From Anastatus disparis (taxonomy: Eukaryota > Arthropoda > Insecta > Hymenoptera > Eupelmidae): 64,000 nucleotides of DNA. The position numbers were made by a program, and so were the translations under genes. The stretch lies in assembly GCA_017163975.1 (NCBI GenBank), contig JAFFSR010000373.1:868001-932000 (forward strand). The letters run 5' to 3'. Below the pieces are notes generated by a model, which had not been told where the DNA came from, did no database searches, and saw only the letters and a list, made by a program, of their open reading frames with translations. Of this stretch, positions 34,898 to 46,428 are shown in pieces. Position 1 is the first letter of the stretch. Every line of letters starts with the position of its first letter.

Positions 34898-37300
34898 TGG
34901 TATGTTGATATTGTGTATTAACAGATATTCTTTCTCTCTCTTTTTTTAAACCTATGTTTTCGCATTTGTAGAAATAGAGGGACGGATTCACGTAAAATTA
35001 TCTGTAAACATTAAATAGCGGTCGAACTATTGTACGGCATTTTCACTGATAAGCATACCGCTTGCAAGGTGTAAAAGAGAGAGAATACTTTTCTTGCAGC
35101 TTGTATGCAGACCGTCTTTACAGGTATAATATTATTTTCCTTTTTTTGGTTCACGTATTATTTCAATTAAAACTAGCAAAAAATACCTCGCTCCTAACGC
35201 CGCTCGGTTGAATTTTTATATATGATATTATTATGTATAAATTAGCCAATTTTAAAATAAAAAAGAATTGCTGCAACTTATGAATTTTAATATTGTAATT
35301 TTGTACTAAATTAAATTTTTATATTTTTATAAAATAGAATAATTAAAGTTACAATACGCATAAAAATTGTTTGAATACAAATTATATCATGATGAATTAA
35401 GAATTAGTTCTACTAAATTGCATTAGAATCAATAAAAAAATATAATAGGAATTCATTCTTTTTAATCACGTGTTTCAATAACGAACCATGAAATAATCGA
35501 AAACAGTATTTGACGTTCACTAAGACTAACAACTACACGGAGAAAGGAAAGAATTCTTAAAATAGGTTCTAAATCAAGTATATCTAATTTATGTACTAAG
35601 GTACTTGAAAAAAGAGTGGCGATATAATTTCAATTAGTACTATAGCTTGAATTTTAGGGACCAATGTTGGTACTATTACATTATGAAGTAAAAGCATAAA
35701 TTTGCGATGCTTACTGTCTTTTTTTTTTGGTACTAAGACTGATATTTCACCTACTCGATTCAAGGGCAATATTTCGCAGAAAATGTAATTATTTATCTCT
35801 TTTCGGGCGGCTTTTCCTGTTACTAGAATTGAAAATTATTAAATATAGAATTATTTACATAATATATAACACTTCAAAATTACTAATAATTAATATTTTG
35901 ATTCGTGATATTTAAGGAATAAAACGATACATGTTTATCTTCCATATTCCGTTTTGAAATAGTTACTTTTGAGTTTTAAATTAATTATTAGTAATTTAAA
36001 ATTGATATATATTATATGATTTACATTATATTTATCAACTGTTGAAAATTGTTACACAATTTAATGAGTTTTACGTTAATAGGAATTAATTATATTGAAG
36101 TTTTTCGCTCCTAACGTCGCTCGGTTGAATTTTCTTTTATTATATTATTATGTATAAATGACTAATTTTAAGTAAATAAGACTTGATTAATTTAAGTTAA
36201 TTTTAAGTACTAAATAAAATTGAAAATAATTTGATAAAACATAATATAAAAATATATGTACACATGTGCTTAAAGTAAAAAAGCGTATAATTTATTCCAT
36301 CAAGTGACTATTTCTCACTCTACTTCCATAAGAGAAACAAAGATAGTACGATATTTGATATAAATAAACTGAGAACTTGGAACTGAGTAACAACTATAAT
36401 TTCCAGACCTTAATATATGACCATGAATTTGATTTATGAAATTAATTTTTACGTAAAACATGCTTAAAAAAATTTTGTGTTCATTTCTAATAAAAATATC
36501 TTCACAAATGTATTTTTAGGCACGACCGCTATACGGAAATGCCTTATATTTTCGACATCGCGAAAAATGTAACCCTTTAAAATATGTTATTTCATGATGG
36601 AAAACTTATTTTTATAGCAAAATAAGACAATTACGAGGCTTTCTTAAAATGTATGTATGGATGTATGTGTGTGAAAAATCAAGTTTATGAATTTTCTCGA
36701 CGAATTTTTATCCGATCTGAATAATTCAAACAGGGAATTATTTTAAATAATAACATAAGTAAACGTTTCTGTTTTGAAAAAAATCGTTGAAAGCGTTTTT
36801 AAATAGGCGCCTTTTAAATGGTCAAAAAAATGGATTTTTGGTAATAACTTGAAAAATACGATTTTTTAAAAAAAAGTATATTAAATAAAAGTTATAAAAC
36901 GATTTTTTTTTCTGCCAATATTTATTTGTATTATTGTTTTGAATCATCATCCGTCGGAATGATTCAGATCAAATAAAAACTTTATACAAAACTACACTTG
37001 TAAGCTACTGAACTATAAAATAATTTTTTTTCTTGTAACTTTTGATAGATTATCCTATTCAAAACTTTAAAAAGTATACATTAAAATATGTCTTTTTCAC
37101 ATAACATAAATTTCTTCGAAATCAATCAACTTAATTCACAAGAAAAATTTAAATAATTATGAATTTGTTTTTTTAAATAAATACAATAAATTCAAACCTC
37201 CTGTTGAAAGTTGCGATAAAAAATACAATGAGAAAAGAAATAAGATTAACATTTAATGCTTTTGCGTTTGTAAATGTTTTGTTTTAATATTCTTTGAATA
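34898..37300. other. Intergenic DNA with a short direct repeat
   Basis: cgctcctaacg(c/t)cgctcgg followed by ttgaatttt occurs at about 35189 and 36106, each followed by similar AT-rich DNA, so part of this region is duplicated. No gene is seen. Confidence 0.4.
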
Positions 37301-37309
37301 TTAAATAGC

Positions 37310-37488
37310 GAGAGCAAAGCGCGAGCGTTTACGGTCGTGCCTTATATGCAAGAAGCGAAGCTTTTTGCATGCCTTGCACCTCTTCGCGATGCTAGGCCCG
37401 AGGTCATTTCAGAGCTGAGCGAAGTGAAGCTCTGAAAAGACCGAAGTGCGAGCCACAGCGGTCTAAAGGACCGCTGTGGCGAGCTAGT
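37310..37488 (+). mobile_element. Helitron-like 3' terminus
   Basis: An 11-bp perfect hairpin (37453-37463 with 37469-37479, ccacagcggtc) is followed after four bases by CTAG (37484-37487) and a T. This is the hairpin plus CTRR-T ending of Helitrons. The preceding 140 bp is GC-richer with gcgaagcg motifs. The 5' end was not located. Confidence 0.55.
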
Positions 37489-39132
37489 ATATATATGAAA
37501 TACGAAATTTAAATTAAAAAAACCATAAGATTGAAATACACATTTTTGCTTAATTTTAAATTTAAATATTTCAGAATAATAAAATAACTATTTGCAATTA
37601 CTTAACAATCCTTTTGACATCTAATATAAAATATTAATGAGATACAAATATTAAAAAGTGTATGTATCACAAGTAAGGTTTGCATATAAATATTAAAATT
37701 TTAAAAAAATTCTTGATATTAATAGAATATTAATTAAAAAAATTAAATATTTTTTCATTGATGACAGGTAACTTTTCAAATATAGTTAAAGTAATACTGT
37801 AAATGTCAATCAAATAACATTTCCATCAAAATAAATTTCAACGCTATAATTATTAAAATAAACATTTTTATTTAACTACAATCTATTGTAATAATTATTT
37901 TTTTATTATATATATTAAAAAAATAATAATTTTATTTGATGAACAGTTATATAAATATTATATATTTATAATTGTATAACTGAATTTATTAAATAAAAAT
38001 TTTCTTAATTATCATTCAGAGAATAAAGTATTTAAATTAGTTTTCATGAAAATATATTATTTAAAAAGTTATTTGTTAACAATTTTTTATAAATAACATT
38101 TAGTTAACCTATTTTCATTTGTACACATGATAGTATTTAAATGAATTGTCATTTATATAAAAATTGTTAACAATTAAATATATTAAAATTACATATTAAT
38201 ATATTAAAATTATATTTACCTTAATTACATTTTCATTTGTACACGTGTTTGTATTTAAATGAATTGTCATTTATATAAAAATTGTTAACAATTAAATATA
38301 TTAAAATTTATTCCATTAAAGCAATAATATTTTTAATAAGAGAAACATTCATTTTCAAAATACATCAAATTACCTCATTTGAAAAATTATCATTACATGA
38401 TATAAAAATATTTTTTTCAATATCGTTCGAACATAAATTTTATGAAATACAATTTAAAAAAATTATTTATTTGATATTAAATTTTTTTTAATAGTCAATT
38501 ATAAAGATAGGAAAATATATGAAATACTAATAAATTTTTCTGATTATGTCTATAATTATGAATTTATATTTATGAACTGTCTAGATAGAAGGAAAATTTC
38601 CCCTAAAAAAGTAAACAGTTCAAAAAAAAATTTACTTATTATTTGCGAAACACTTATTATAAATGCGGAAAAAAATAATATTCTGTAATATCACTCTGAA
38701 ATTTGTATTAAATATGATCATTAAAAGTACAATTATTTCATTATGTTGAATTCGGTTGAATTTGTTGTCAAAGTTTGATTATATTTTACTATAAGAAGAT
38801 ATAAAAATTAACTGTCATATTTAACTGTCTTCCCATTCTATTGTTGAATTTCCATAAAAGGAATGTATTAACTTGAAGTATGTACCATGATGATTATTTA
38901 TTTAAATTTTCAAATTTTTCTAATCATTAGTTTTCAAAGTATTTAGATTTCTGATGTCAAATAGAAAAATATTAGTAAATAATATTAGAACCCAAATTCC
39001 TCCATAACTAATGAATAGATTTATTTAAAAATATAACTAAATAATCTTCGTGATACATCCTATATGTTAATGCATCTCTTTATTTAAAATTTTGAAATAC
39101 AATGGAAATATAGTCAATATTTATGGGCGCAA
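37489..39132. other. AT-rich intergenic DNA and left part of the MITE into which element B inserted
   Basis: 38800-39132 resembles the interior of the TTAA element at 59468-59992; blocks around aatgaata(g/a)atttattt and ttaatgcat correspond. Its continuation lies at 58300-58327, beyond element B. No gene is seen. Confidence 0.5.
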
Positions 39133-39138
39133 GTGTAC
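39133..39138 (+). repeat. 6-bp target-site duplication, left
   Basis: GTGTAC directly precedes the AGTAGG end of element B and is repeated at 58300-58305. Six bases is the Polinton standard. Confidence 0.95.
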
Positions 39139-39269
39139 AGTAGGTAAACAAGGGGGATTCTAGCCCAGGGGGGATTCTGGCCCACTACATTTGTAGCCCA
39201 CTACTTGTCGCGACAGGTTAGAATTTTAATAACTCAAGTTTGTAGCAACTTTAATAACCCAAGTTTATT
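39139..39269 (+). repeat. Element B left terminal inverted repeat
   Basis: Matches the inverse of 58119-58299. It holds two gggggattct-type units where the right end has four, plus the palindrome ttgtcgcgaca near 39206. Confidence 0.92.
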
Positions 39270-39287
39270 ACGTTAAAATTTTTTTGT

Positions 39288-39303
39288 GGTTCTGAAAAGA
39301 GCC
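39288..39303 (-). promoter_or_regulatory. Histone-like 3' stem-loop (1)
   Basis: On the minus strand GGCTCT-TTTC-AGAACC, preceded by AATC, begins 3 nt after the stop of the 49-aa gene. One stem mismatch. Confidence 0.65.
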
Positions 39304-39306
39304 GAT

Positions 39307-39456
39307 TTAAAGTTTTTTATATTTGATATTTGGGGGTGGTATTTGTGATTTATATTTTTCGTAATGCTCCTTCCATGACATCTTCTCTTTTTTAGAAGAA
39401 TCGATAAGAGGAGTATACTCGTTAGGTTTAGCGGTGGTGCTCGGACTTTGTCCCAT
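39307..39456 (-). CDS. 49-aa putative N-myristoylated protein
   Basis: Starts MGQSPSTT, a good N-myristoylation context (Gly2, Ser6). The rest is hydrophilic with Lys/Tyr/Pro clusters and no membrane segment. TATAAAAG lies upstream on the minus strand near 39490-39500, with TTTCATCATGG at the start, and the stop is followed within 3 nt by a histone-like stem-loop. These flanking signals make a real transcription unit likely despite the short length. Small myristoylated proteins are known in several DNA viruses with capsid-membrane contacts; that role is inferred. No equivalent was found in element A. Confidence 0.55.
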   Translation of the reverse strand: MGQSPSTTAKPNEYTPLIDSSKKEKMSWKEHYEKYKSQIPPPNIKYKKL

Positions 39457-39520
39457 GATGAAATAATACAAGTCATGACACGCTTCTACTTTTATAGTGA
39501 TGAGAGCTGTATGTAATCAT

Positions 39521-40021
39521 TTACTTACACTCCATAGCTATTTCCAATGGCAAACGACTCTCAGTACAATATTTTTTCATGAGTCTGACGTTGTGTAGAG
39601 CACAACAAGCTTTATACATTCCATCGTGATGGGGGCAAACAGTCACTAGCTTTATCTTATCTAGTGGTGGATAACCCATCTCTGTAACATCGGTAACGTT
39701 GAACTTGAAACGTTCTAACCATCTTTTCTTTATACTTCCCATCACTAAAATTTTGCTAGCATCTTGTAGAGCTTCTTTAAGAATGTTTCGTATTTCGGTG
39801 TAGGGAATCGTACCAGAACGCCAAGACAAACCATGATAATATTGTTCAAACCATTTGTTTTGCGTCTTATATTTCTCTGTGAGTCTTCGCCAAGGAAACG
39901 GTTCTTTAAAAAGTAGCACAACAGGATCAGAATCATCGTTCAACGGAACTATAGCCAATTCTTTTAAAACATAGTCATTACCAGGCTGCTTGAAGCCTTG
40001 CATATCGATCAAGTACTCCAT
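39521..40021 (-). CDS. Exonuclease-fold-like conserved protein, member 2
   Basis: 166 aa, a close homologue of 15769-16242 and more distant from 52357-53037. It shows IDMQGFK, KELAIVPL, P(F)PWRRL, YHGLSWRSG, DASKILV, KKRWLERF and a C-terminal CPHHD...CCALHNVRLMKKY. The Cys/His pattern at the end could bind zinc. It is the last gene of the leftward capsid block, as its homologue is in A. The frame is intact. The reaction, if any, is unknown. Confidence 0.6.
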   Translation of the reverse strand: MEYLIDMQGFKQPGNDYVLKELAIVPLNDDSDPVVLLFKEPFPWRRLTEKYKTQNKWFEQYYHGLSWRSGTIPYTEIRNILKEALQDASKILVMGSIKKRWLERFKFNVTDVTEMGYPPLDKIKLVTVCPHHDGMYKACCALHNVRLMKKYCTESRLPLEIAMECK

Positions 40022-40075
40022 CGTGAATGACTCTTTTGACGATAAACATCCAATTTATAACTATTCCCCCACTAC

Positions 40076-41302
40076 TTAGACAAGTTTTCGTACATTACCA
40101 TTGACAAAATTGTACTCGACTACGCGATCGTGTATGATCAAACAGTAAGCTGATGTTCCAGCAAGAATATTATTTCTTGATTCAAATTCTAAGCGAACAT
40201 CCACAGGAGCGCTTTTCAGAGACTCATTTTGTTTCAAGCAATCGATTACAATCAACGGCACATAGTCAATGAAATCTTGCTTTTTTAAGAGTGGTTCGGC
40301 ATCTTTCTCATAGTACGCAGGTTGAAAATTAGCATACATATCGTATAACATAGCAAATTGATTACGTTCAATATTTAAATTTAGATTTCCATATGGATAG
40401 TATTGTGAATTAAGGAAAAGCTTTACATTACTTATGTTGCAGTGATCAAAGCGACTCGCATTGGCTGTTTTTAGATTTTTTCGATTCGTTTGAAAAGCTA
40501 GAATAACAAAACGTGGCTTTTCCAATTGGTTAGAAGTTTTAACAGTCCAAACGTGTTTTGATGTGGTTGGAAGTAGCGGATACTCGTACAAGTCCCAACT
40601 ACGGAAACTCATTGCAATCGGTTTATCTTTTTCAATATGATTGAGTAAGCGAAGTTTGTAGGCATTCGATAATATTACATAGGGCATAAGCCATTCTATT
40701 CTTTGCAAATTGATCTGAAAATCTTCGTATCTATTTTCATGATGCGTTTGAACTACCGCATTCAAATCATTCCTAGATCTTGTCAGTATAAGTTCATGTT
40801 TTACATTAACTACAATTTTACGATAGTCTTCAGCAAAACCGAAAATCATACTCAGAGGAATAGATAAGTCAAAGTAACCTGCCTAGTCGTTTACTTTTAG
40901 ATTTTCCTCTACATCAACCCAACCAGCGTTCTCAAGAATTGACTCTTGACTAGAACAAAAGGAAAGCCATCCTTTCATAAGTGTAGTTAAACCAACATTT
41001 TTACATTTCTCAATCTCCACAGCATTGATTTCATATCGGATTTCTTCAAACATGTGACAGATGGCGTTATTTACTAGGACCGTATCAGCTACCGCGGTTC
41101 CGTCAGCTTTCACGATTCTACCACAAATATGGAGTGAACTACGGGATGGTAGAAGACATAAGTCTTGATGTTGAATAGATATACGAATCTCATCACTATT
41201 ATTAAATGAAGATGCGGAATAAGGTTGATGAGCATGTACCTCATAATGTTCAACTGATTCATCGAACTTTACTCCCGACTGTATGCTCAGAATTCCTTCC
41301 AT
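40076..41302 (-). pseudogene. Major capsid protein, amber codon
   Basis: Homologous over its whole length (408 codons) to 14488-15729. The first 139 codons end at TAG (40883-40885), at a site where element A has a His codon; the same frame then continues to 40076. Conserved blocks are SIQSGVKFDES, HAHQPYS, QHQDLCLLPS, FAEDYRKIVVN, QNESLKSAPVDVRLEFES. This is a double jelly-roll capsid-lattice protein by family. A single lesion suggests recent inactivation. Confidence 0.85.
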
Positions 41303-41332
41303 GTTTTTGAAAACAACAGAAGAATATACAAG

Positions 41333-41488
41333 TTACTTTCCACCACGGATTCTTAATCCGAGACTTCTTAGGAACTGAATGTTTTGCCGTGTTAGCGCTT
41401 TCTTTGCCGTTCGACGACTGATGACTGGTCGACATGTTGACTTACTTATATAGCCTCTACCAACTTTAGTGTTGTAAACGATACCCAT
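41333..41488 (-). CDS. Small conserved basic protein, element B copy
   Basis: 51 aa, starting MGIVYN and ending in an FLRSLGLRIRG-type tail, with many Arg/Lys. The start overlaps the minor capsid stop (TAATG), exactly as in element A. Conservation of start, end, overlap and place supports a functional virion-associated peptide. Confidence 0.75.
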   Translation of the reverse strand: MGIVYNTKVGRGYISKSTCRPVISRRTAKKALTRQNIQFLRSLGLRIRGGK

Positions 41489-42174
41489 TACGTTTGTTTA
41501 AGATGTAATCTTATTGTAATAATTTCTCCTCGAAAATTAATCAAGTGTCCGTCTTGATCGACTATTCGTACTTAAATGTGATCTATGCTCTTGACGCTGA
41601 TCGGAAGATAAATGACTGGAGATGGAACTTCCATGATCTTATATCCCGGTGGGACTGCAGGAAAGAACTCGTGTATGGCATGCACTCGTCGATTGTTTAT
41701 ATAGGCGCCAGAGGTTATGTTGCACTCAACTCGGAGTGCGTTAACTTTCAAAATAGCTACAGGTAAATCAGAATCGTGAGCGATTTTTTCTGTAAGAACA
41801 CGTTGAGTAAAACCCAACAATGAACCTATGGAATCTTGCGGTCGAAAATCAATAGGATGACTGCAGGTTATAACACAACGTAGTGTGCTATTATTGGGTT
41901 TTATATCGATTGAAATTCCTTCTGATGCTAGTGTCTCACGAAGATAATTTTTTATATCTTTAATTTCGTAACTTCCAGTCGGTAATAAAATTTCTTCCTC
42001 ACCAACGTAGAACTTATTATTTCCACTATCGATATTAGGTATTGAGTTGAAGGTCGAAAGACCAATTAATCCGAGAACATAGTTCTTATCGGGTGAAAGT
42101 TCAATCGGAGGAAAATACTGAGCTTCGAGCACTGATGATGTACTAGAAAAACTTAGCGTCAATGAATCTTCCAT
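41488..42174 (-). pseudogene. Penton-like minor capsid protein, one nonsense codon
   Basis: Homologue of 13624-14311. The frame runs from ATG 42174 to a TAA near 41572-41574, where element A has a Gln codon, then stays open to 41488. DSIGSLLGFTQRVL, PTGSYEI and NSIPN are conserved. Unlike A, there is no 2-nt deletion, so the two copies were inactivated independently. TATAAAAGG and TCATTA precede it on the minus strand (about 42190-42220). Confidence 0.82.
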
Positions 42175-42218
42175 GATTGTTCAATGGATAATGAGAGATA
42201 GCTAATTTGACTTTCCTT

Positions 42219-43371
42219 TTATAAGTTTTTACTCAAAAACTTCAAACATAAATGACCACAATTAAATGTATCATAGTCTTGATACCTCTCATAGTTATAT
42301 TTGACCTCATCTACTCCCAAGTAAAGCATTAAATCCAATGGTGGTTGAAGGTCTCCGAAAGAATCGAAATAAACAACGTTCTTACCTCGTTTTCGATAAG
42401 CTACCCAATGTGTACCTGGACCATCTACATCATCGAGATTAACGATCGCTGTTTCGTGATAATGAGGTCCACTCTTTGGTAAAGCATTTCGCATGAAAAC
42501 TCCTCGAAAATTTGGAATTTTTAGTATTTTAGCATACTTTATGAGATCATAATCTGTCAAAGCTCTTTGCGGTAACCTTACTTTGAGGATCTTTTTTTTT
42601 TAAACCAGACTTTATATGAAGACCAAGTCCTGTCTTGTAAGGTTTTAAATAAAGACCTTTTCCCAAAGCTATTTCTTCCATCTTTTGATTATGTCTTTGT
42701 TTTTCTTCTAATTGTTTTTGAGCAGCTTTTGAATCATTAACTGCTTTAGTTATACCAGCCGCACCACCTGCTAAACTACCAATTGCACCTAGACCTGCAA
42801 AGATAGGTATGAGGAATGGTAAGAATCCTCCTACTTTAGTTGGAATTGAAAATCTGCGAGGTACTCTGACTTTATGTTTACCGCCTGCTTTTCTCACAGC
42901 ACTTCGAGCAGCCTCTAAAGCAGAGAAGATAGCTTTACGAGCACACTTACTAGGTTTCATAGATTTAGAAGCGGCTTTAATTATTTTATTAAGAGTAACA
43001 GAGGGAGTCTTCTTTTTTTTTGCTCCCATTCCAAGTTTAGATTTTACTTTCATAGCGTTTGCAATAGCGAATGCAGCTGCTTTCTCACCAATACTAGCGT
43101 CTTTCGATGAAACTCTTTCCCAAGCTTTTTCTCCTAAAACCTTATCAGCACTATTTCTAACCTCAATATTTTCACGATTCTGTGAATAAGCTATATCGTG
43201 CTCCTTGCAAGCTTTGTCGAGTGGATTGATTCCTGGATCACCTCTAGCTAAACGTTTGGCTAATTTCGTCCCTGGTCCACAATATTGATATCCCGGTAGA
43301 TGAAGTTCCAGTGGAAGATTATTAATGATTTTATTAAGCAAACCACGACCACGTCGTCGATATATGATCAT
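42219..43371 (-). pseudogene. PLA2 protein and adenain-like protease in two frames
   Basis: The PLA2 part (42547-43371) has YCGPGT and CKEHD in the same places as in element A, then a Lys-rich and a Gly/Ala hydrophobic segment. The protease part (42219-42560) has THW, YFDSFG and the catalytic CGHLC. They are offset by one base, and the only plausible switch point is a run of ten A (42592-42601, minus strand) at the exact junction that is in frame in element A. This is either a 1-nt indel or natural slippage between two products. Confidence 0.82.
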
Positions 43372-43463
43372 AACACTTTGAAGTTCAAAGGATAACTAAA
43401 CCATTGGGTATATAAGCAGCGTATTTATAGTTATTCGAACAGTCGCAGTTTGTGTCTGTCGAG
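43372..43463. promoter_or_regulatory. Divergent promoter of element B
   Basis: A near-palindromic TATATAA around 43410 lies between the leftward PLA2 gene and the rightward ATPase gene, matching the divergent arrangement in element A. Confidence 0.5.
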
Positions 43464-44168
43464 ATCAATTTCAAAGAGCAGTCTGTAAAACTTCCGATAG
43501 CAAATTTTGATGCTATTTCGGAGCAAGAAAATAAATCAAAGAAACATGGAAATTTACTTCCAGATAGTATAAGAGGTGTATTTTGCGAACCATCCAATTG
43601 TGGCAAAACTAATAGCCTACTAGCACTGATAACACATCCTAATGGTCTAAGATTTGAGAATGTCTACGTATATTCGAAATCTCTTAATCAAGCAAAATAT
43701 AAGTTTTTGAAAGAGCTCTTAGAACCACTGGAAGGTATGAAATACTTTCCATTTAGCGAACACGAATCAGTAATATCTCCGGATAACGCTCTTCCAAATT
43801 CTATAATGATTTTCGACGATGTAGCTTGTGAAAAACAAGAATACATCAGGGCATACTTCTGTATGGGTAGACACAAGAACGTTGATTGTTTCTACCTCTG
43901 CCAGTCTTATGCTTGAATTCCAAAACATCTCATAAGAGATAATGTTAATCTCTTAGTTATCTTTCATCAAGATGATGTCAATCTGAGACATTTATACGAA
44001 GATCATGTTAACTCTGACATGACTTTTTTACGTTTCAAAGAATTGTGTTCTAAATGTTGGATAGATGATAAATATGGATTTCTAATGATTGACAAAGATA
44101 GTCCACTAAATGCTGGTAGATATCGAAAGGGTTTTGATTGTTTTGCTATAAATATAACTCATACTTAG
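43464..44168 (+). pseudogene. Packaging ATPase, start codon lost and one nonsense codon
   Basis: Homologue of 11639-12334 with Walker A EPSNCGKT (the first Gly is changed to Glu) and Walker B SIMIFDDVA. The codon aligned with the ATG of element A is ATC at 43464-43466. A TGA at 43914-43916 replaces a His codon in SYAHIPKH, after which homology continues in frame to TAG at 44166-44168. Three separate changes point to loss of function. Confidence 0.87.
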
Positions 44169-44209
44169 CAGATATTCATCAATCTATCTTTGCAACTCAA
44201 AGAGATAAC

Positions 44210-45058
44210 ATGGCAGACCTTAAGCAAAAGAAAGTCTTACTCCAGCAAATTATTCAAGCGCGTAATGCTGTGAAACGCAAGTATGACATGTTAAAATATG
44301 GAAAAGAAATAACGGAAAGAGTTGTTTAACAAACTCTTAAACCCATCATTGACCCACTTAAAGAGATTGCTTTTGAAAGCAAGAGAAAAAGAAGAAGACT
44401 CATTCCTGAAGAAGAAGAAGAAATTATTCTACCCGGAGTTAAAAAATCTGAATCCGATGAAGAATTGGAGCATACTATACAAAATGATTCCTCGCATTCT
44501 CTTGAGACCTCGTTTGAATCTGCTAGCGAAGATTTTACAGAAGATTTGCAATATAGAGAATTGGATAAAGTTTATGGTGTACGTAGGGAGGGTGATAAAC
44601 TTTTTCTCGGTAATACACCAATACATATTGAAAAAACTTATGTGCAATTAGGAACTGAAAAGTTCCCAAAAACTCGAGGATTGTACGAATTGCTTGTTGA
44701 GAAGCATCCATCTCAAAAATTAGTAACTCAAAAAGATTTAGATAACTATCAAAAGATCCTGGAACTGACAAATGCTCATAAAAAACGTTTCAGAAACGAT
44801 GAAGGAATTCGTTCGCATACTAGTAAAAAGTTCGCCAGCATTATTGCTCCTCTATTCGGTAAAAAAGGAAGTTCACTATCTAGATATAAAATTGCAAGAA
44901 AAAATACCAAGTTTGATTATGTCTACTGGGATGATCCAAACGAGCTAGTTGATCGACTGCGTTTATTGGTTGCTGAAAAAGCAGCTGGTAATCCTAGTCA
45001 TACTAACGAGATTCATTCCATCATCGAAGAGTTACGTGAAGCTGGCTATATATATTAA
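44210..45058 (+). pseudogene. DUF8207-like Polinton protein, one nonsense codon
   Basis: Homologue of 10600-11595. TAA at 44327-44329 interrupts the N-terminal coiled coil just before TLKPIIDPL; the frame then stays open to 45058. The C-terminal domain is very well conserved (IIAPLF, YKIARKNT, YWDDPNELVDRLRLL, SIIEELREAG). An internal ATG at 44465 could still give the C-terminal domain alone. The order ATPase, this gene, fibre-like, integrase is the same as in A. Confidence 0.72.
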
Positions 45059-45089
45059 GCTGCAAGTTAAAACTCGTTACATTATCAAA

Positions 45090-45482
45090 ATGAGCGTTGA
45101 TGTATTCGGACGTAATCTTAAACGAAGCGAGGGTAATCGAGGACCTCCCGGAATTGGCTATAAATTGACAAAAGATGGACATTTCGATGTAGAAAATAAG
45201 AGGTTATGCAGTGTTGCCGCTCCTCAGCAATCGAATGATGCCGTTAATTTTAATACACTGCAAGGTTTGATTACATCTGAAGTCCAGAGTATATACATAG
45301 TCACTGCTAGATTAAGAGATGATCTTAGCACATCAGAATTAGAACTGCAAAAGTCAAAGGATGAGTGTGATGAGAAGATAAAAAACGTTAATGTAAACAT
45401 TGAGAATCTATACGACTTAATTAAAAGTTGGATGCAAGATGCTAAAATTAAATCAAATAGTATAAAAGCCAATTTTCTGTAA
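45090..45482 (+). CDS. Conserved fibre-like protein, element B copy
   Basis: 130 aa: MSVDVFGR, GPPGIGY, DGHFDVENKRLC, NDAVNFNTL and then a coiled coil. It is intact and follows the DUF8207-like gene by about 30 nt. A trimeric spike or fibre is the best guess from architecture. Confidence 0.65.
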   Translation: MSVDVFGRNLKRSEGNRGPPGIGYKLTKDGHFDVENKRLCSVAAPQQSNDAVNFNTLQGLITSEVQSIYIVTARLRDDLSTSELELQKSKDECDEKIKNVNVNIENLYDLIKSWMQDAKIKSNSIKANFL

Positions 45483-45507
45483 TTAAGCAATCATTAACTC
45501 TGTGACC

Positions 45508-46422
45508 ATGGAACACCAAAGAGTTGTAGAAGAGCTTCATAAACCTGCCAGACGTCGCTATCCCCATCGAACATTTGATGTGCGAGGTTTAGATGAAACT
45601 TGGCAAGCTGATCTTGTAGAGATGCAACCTTATTCTCGAGATAACAAAGGCTACAAATACATGCTTACAGTTATAGATGTTTTTTCCAAATACGCATGGG
45701 CCGTTCCTGTGAAACAAAAAACCGGAGCAGAAGTCTCTGCTGCGATGAAATCTATATTACGTCAAGGACGAGTTCCAAAAAATTTACAAACAGATAAAGG
45801 CAAAGAGTTTTATAATACTAATTTTAAAAATCTTATGCAACAATACAAGATTAACTTATACTCAACGTATAGTAATCTCAAAGCATCTATTTGCGAACGC
45901 TTCAATCGTACTCTCAAACACAAAATGTGGATGAAGTTCAGCTTACGTGGTAGCTATAAATGGATCGATATTTTACCTGATCTGATAAAATCTTACAACA
46001 ATTCAAAACATCGAACGATTGGTGCTAAACCAAAAGATATAACAGTTGCAAATGCATCTCAGTTTCGCGCACGATTTGCTCAAAAAGTTGTGAGAAAAAA
46101 AGCAAAATTCAAGGTTGGTGATAAAGTACGAGTAAGCAAGTTGAAACAAGTATTCGAAAAAGGATACACACCTAATTGGTCTGCTGAAATATTCACGATT
46201 GAACAAGTTAAAGCAACGCAGCCGACAACGTACCGTCTCAAAGACTATCAAGATCAATCAATCACTGGTGGCTTCTACGAAGAAGAACTTCAGAAAGTCA
46301 AGTATCCAGACGTTTATCTTGTAGAAAAAGTTCTAAAGAGACGTGGGAATCAAGTATACGTAAAGTGGCTCGGCTTTGATAGTACTCATAATAGTTGGAT
46401 CGACAAAACATCAGTCCAATAA
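45508..46422 (+). CDS. Polinton integrase with chromodomain, intact
   Basis: 304 aa from ATG 45508. The rve core has Asp in WQADLVEM, Asp in TDKGKEF and Glu in ICERFNRTLK. A basic KVGDKVRVSK segment follows, and a C-terminal chromodomain (YLVEKVLKR, VYVKWLG, NSWIDK). The protein should catalyse strand transfer of the viral ends, consistent with the 6-bp duplication around this element. It is one of the few core genes of element B without a visible lesion. Confidence 0.93.
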   Translation: MEHQRVVEELHKPARRRYPHRTFDVRGLDETWQADLVEMQPYSRDNKGYKYMLTVIDVFSKYAWAVPVKQKTGAEVSAAMKSILRQGRVPKNLQTDKGKEFYNTNFKNLMQQYKINLYSTYSNLKASICERFNRTLKHKMWMKFSLRGSYKWIDILPDLIKSYNNSKHRTIGAKPKDITVANASQFRARFAQKVVRKKAKFKVGDKVRVSKLKQVFEKGYTPNWSAEIFTIEQVKATQPTTYRLKDYQDQSITGGFYEEELQKVKYPDVYLVEKVLKRRGNQVYVKWLGFDSTHNSWIDKTSVQ

Positions 46423-46428
46423 GTACTC

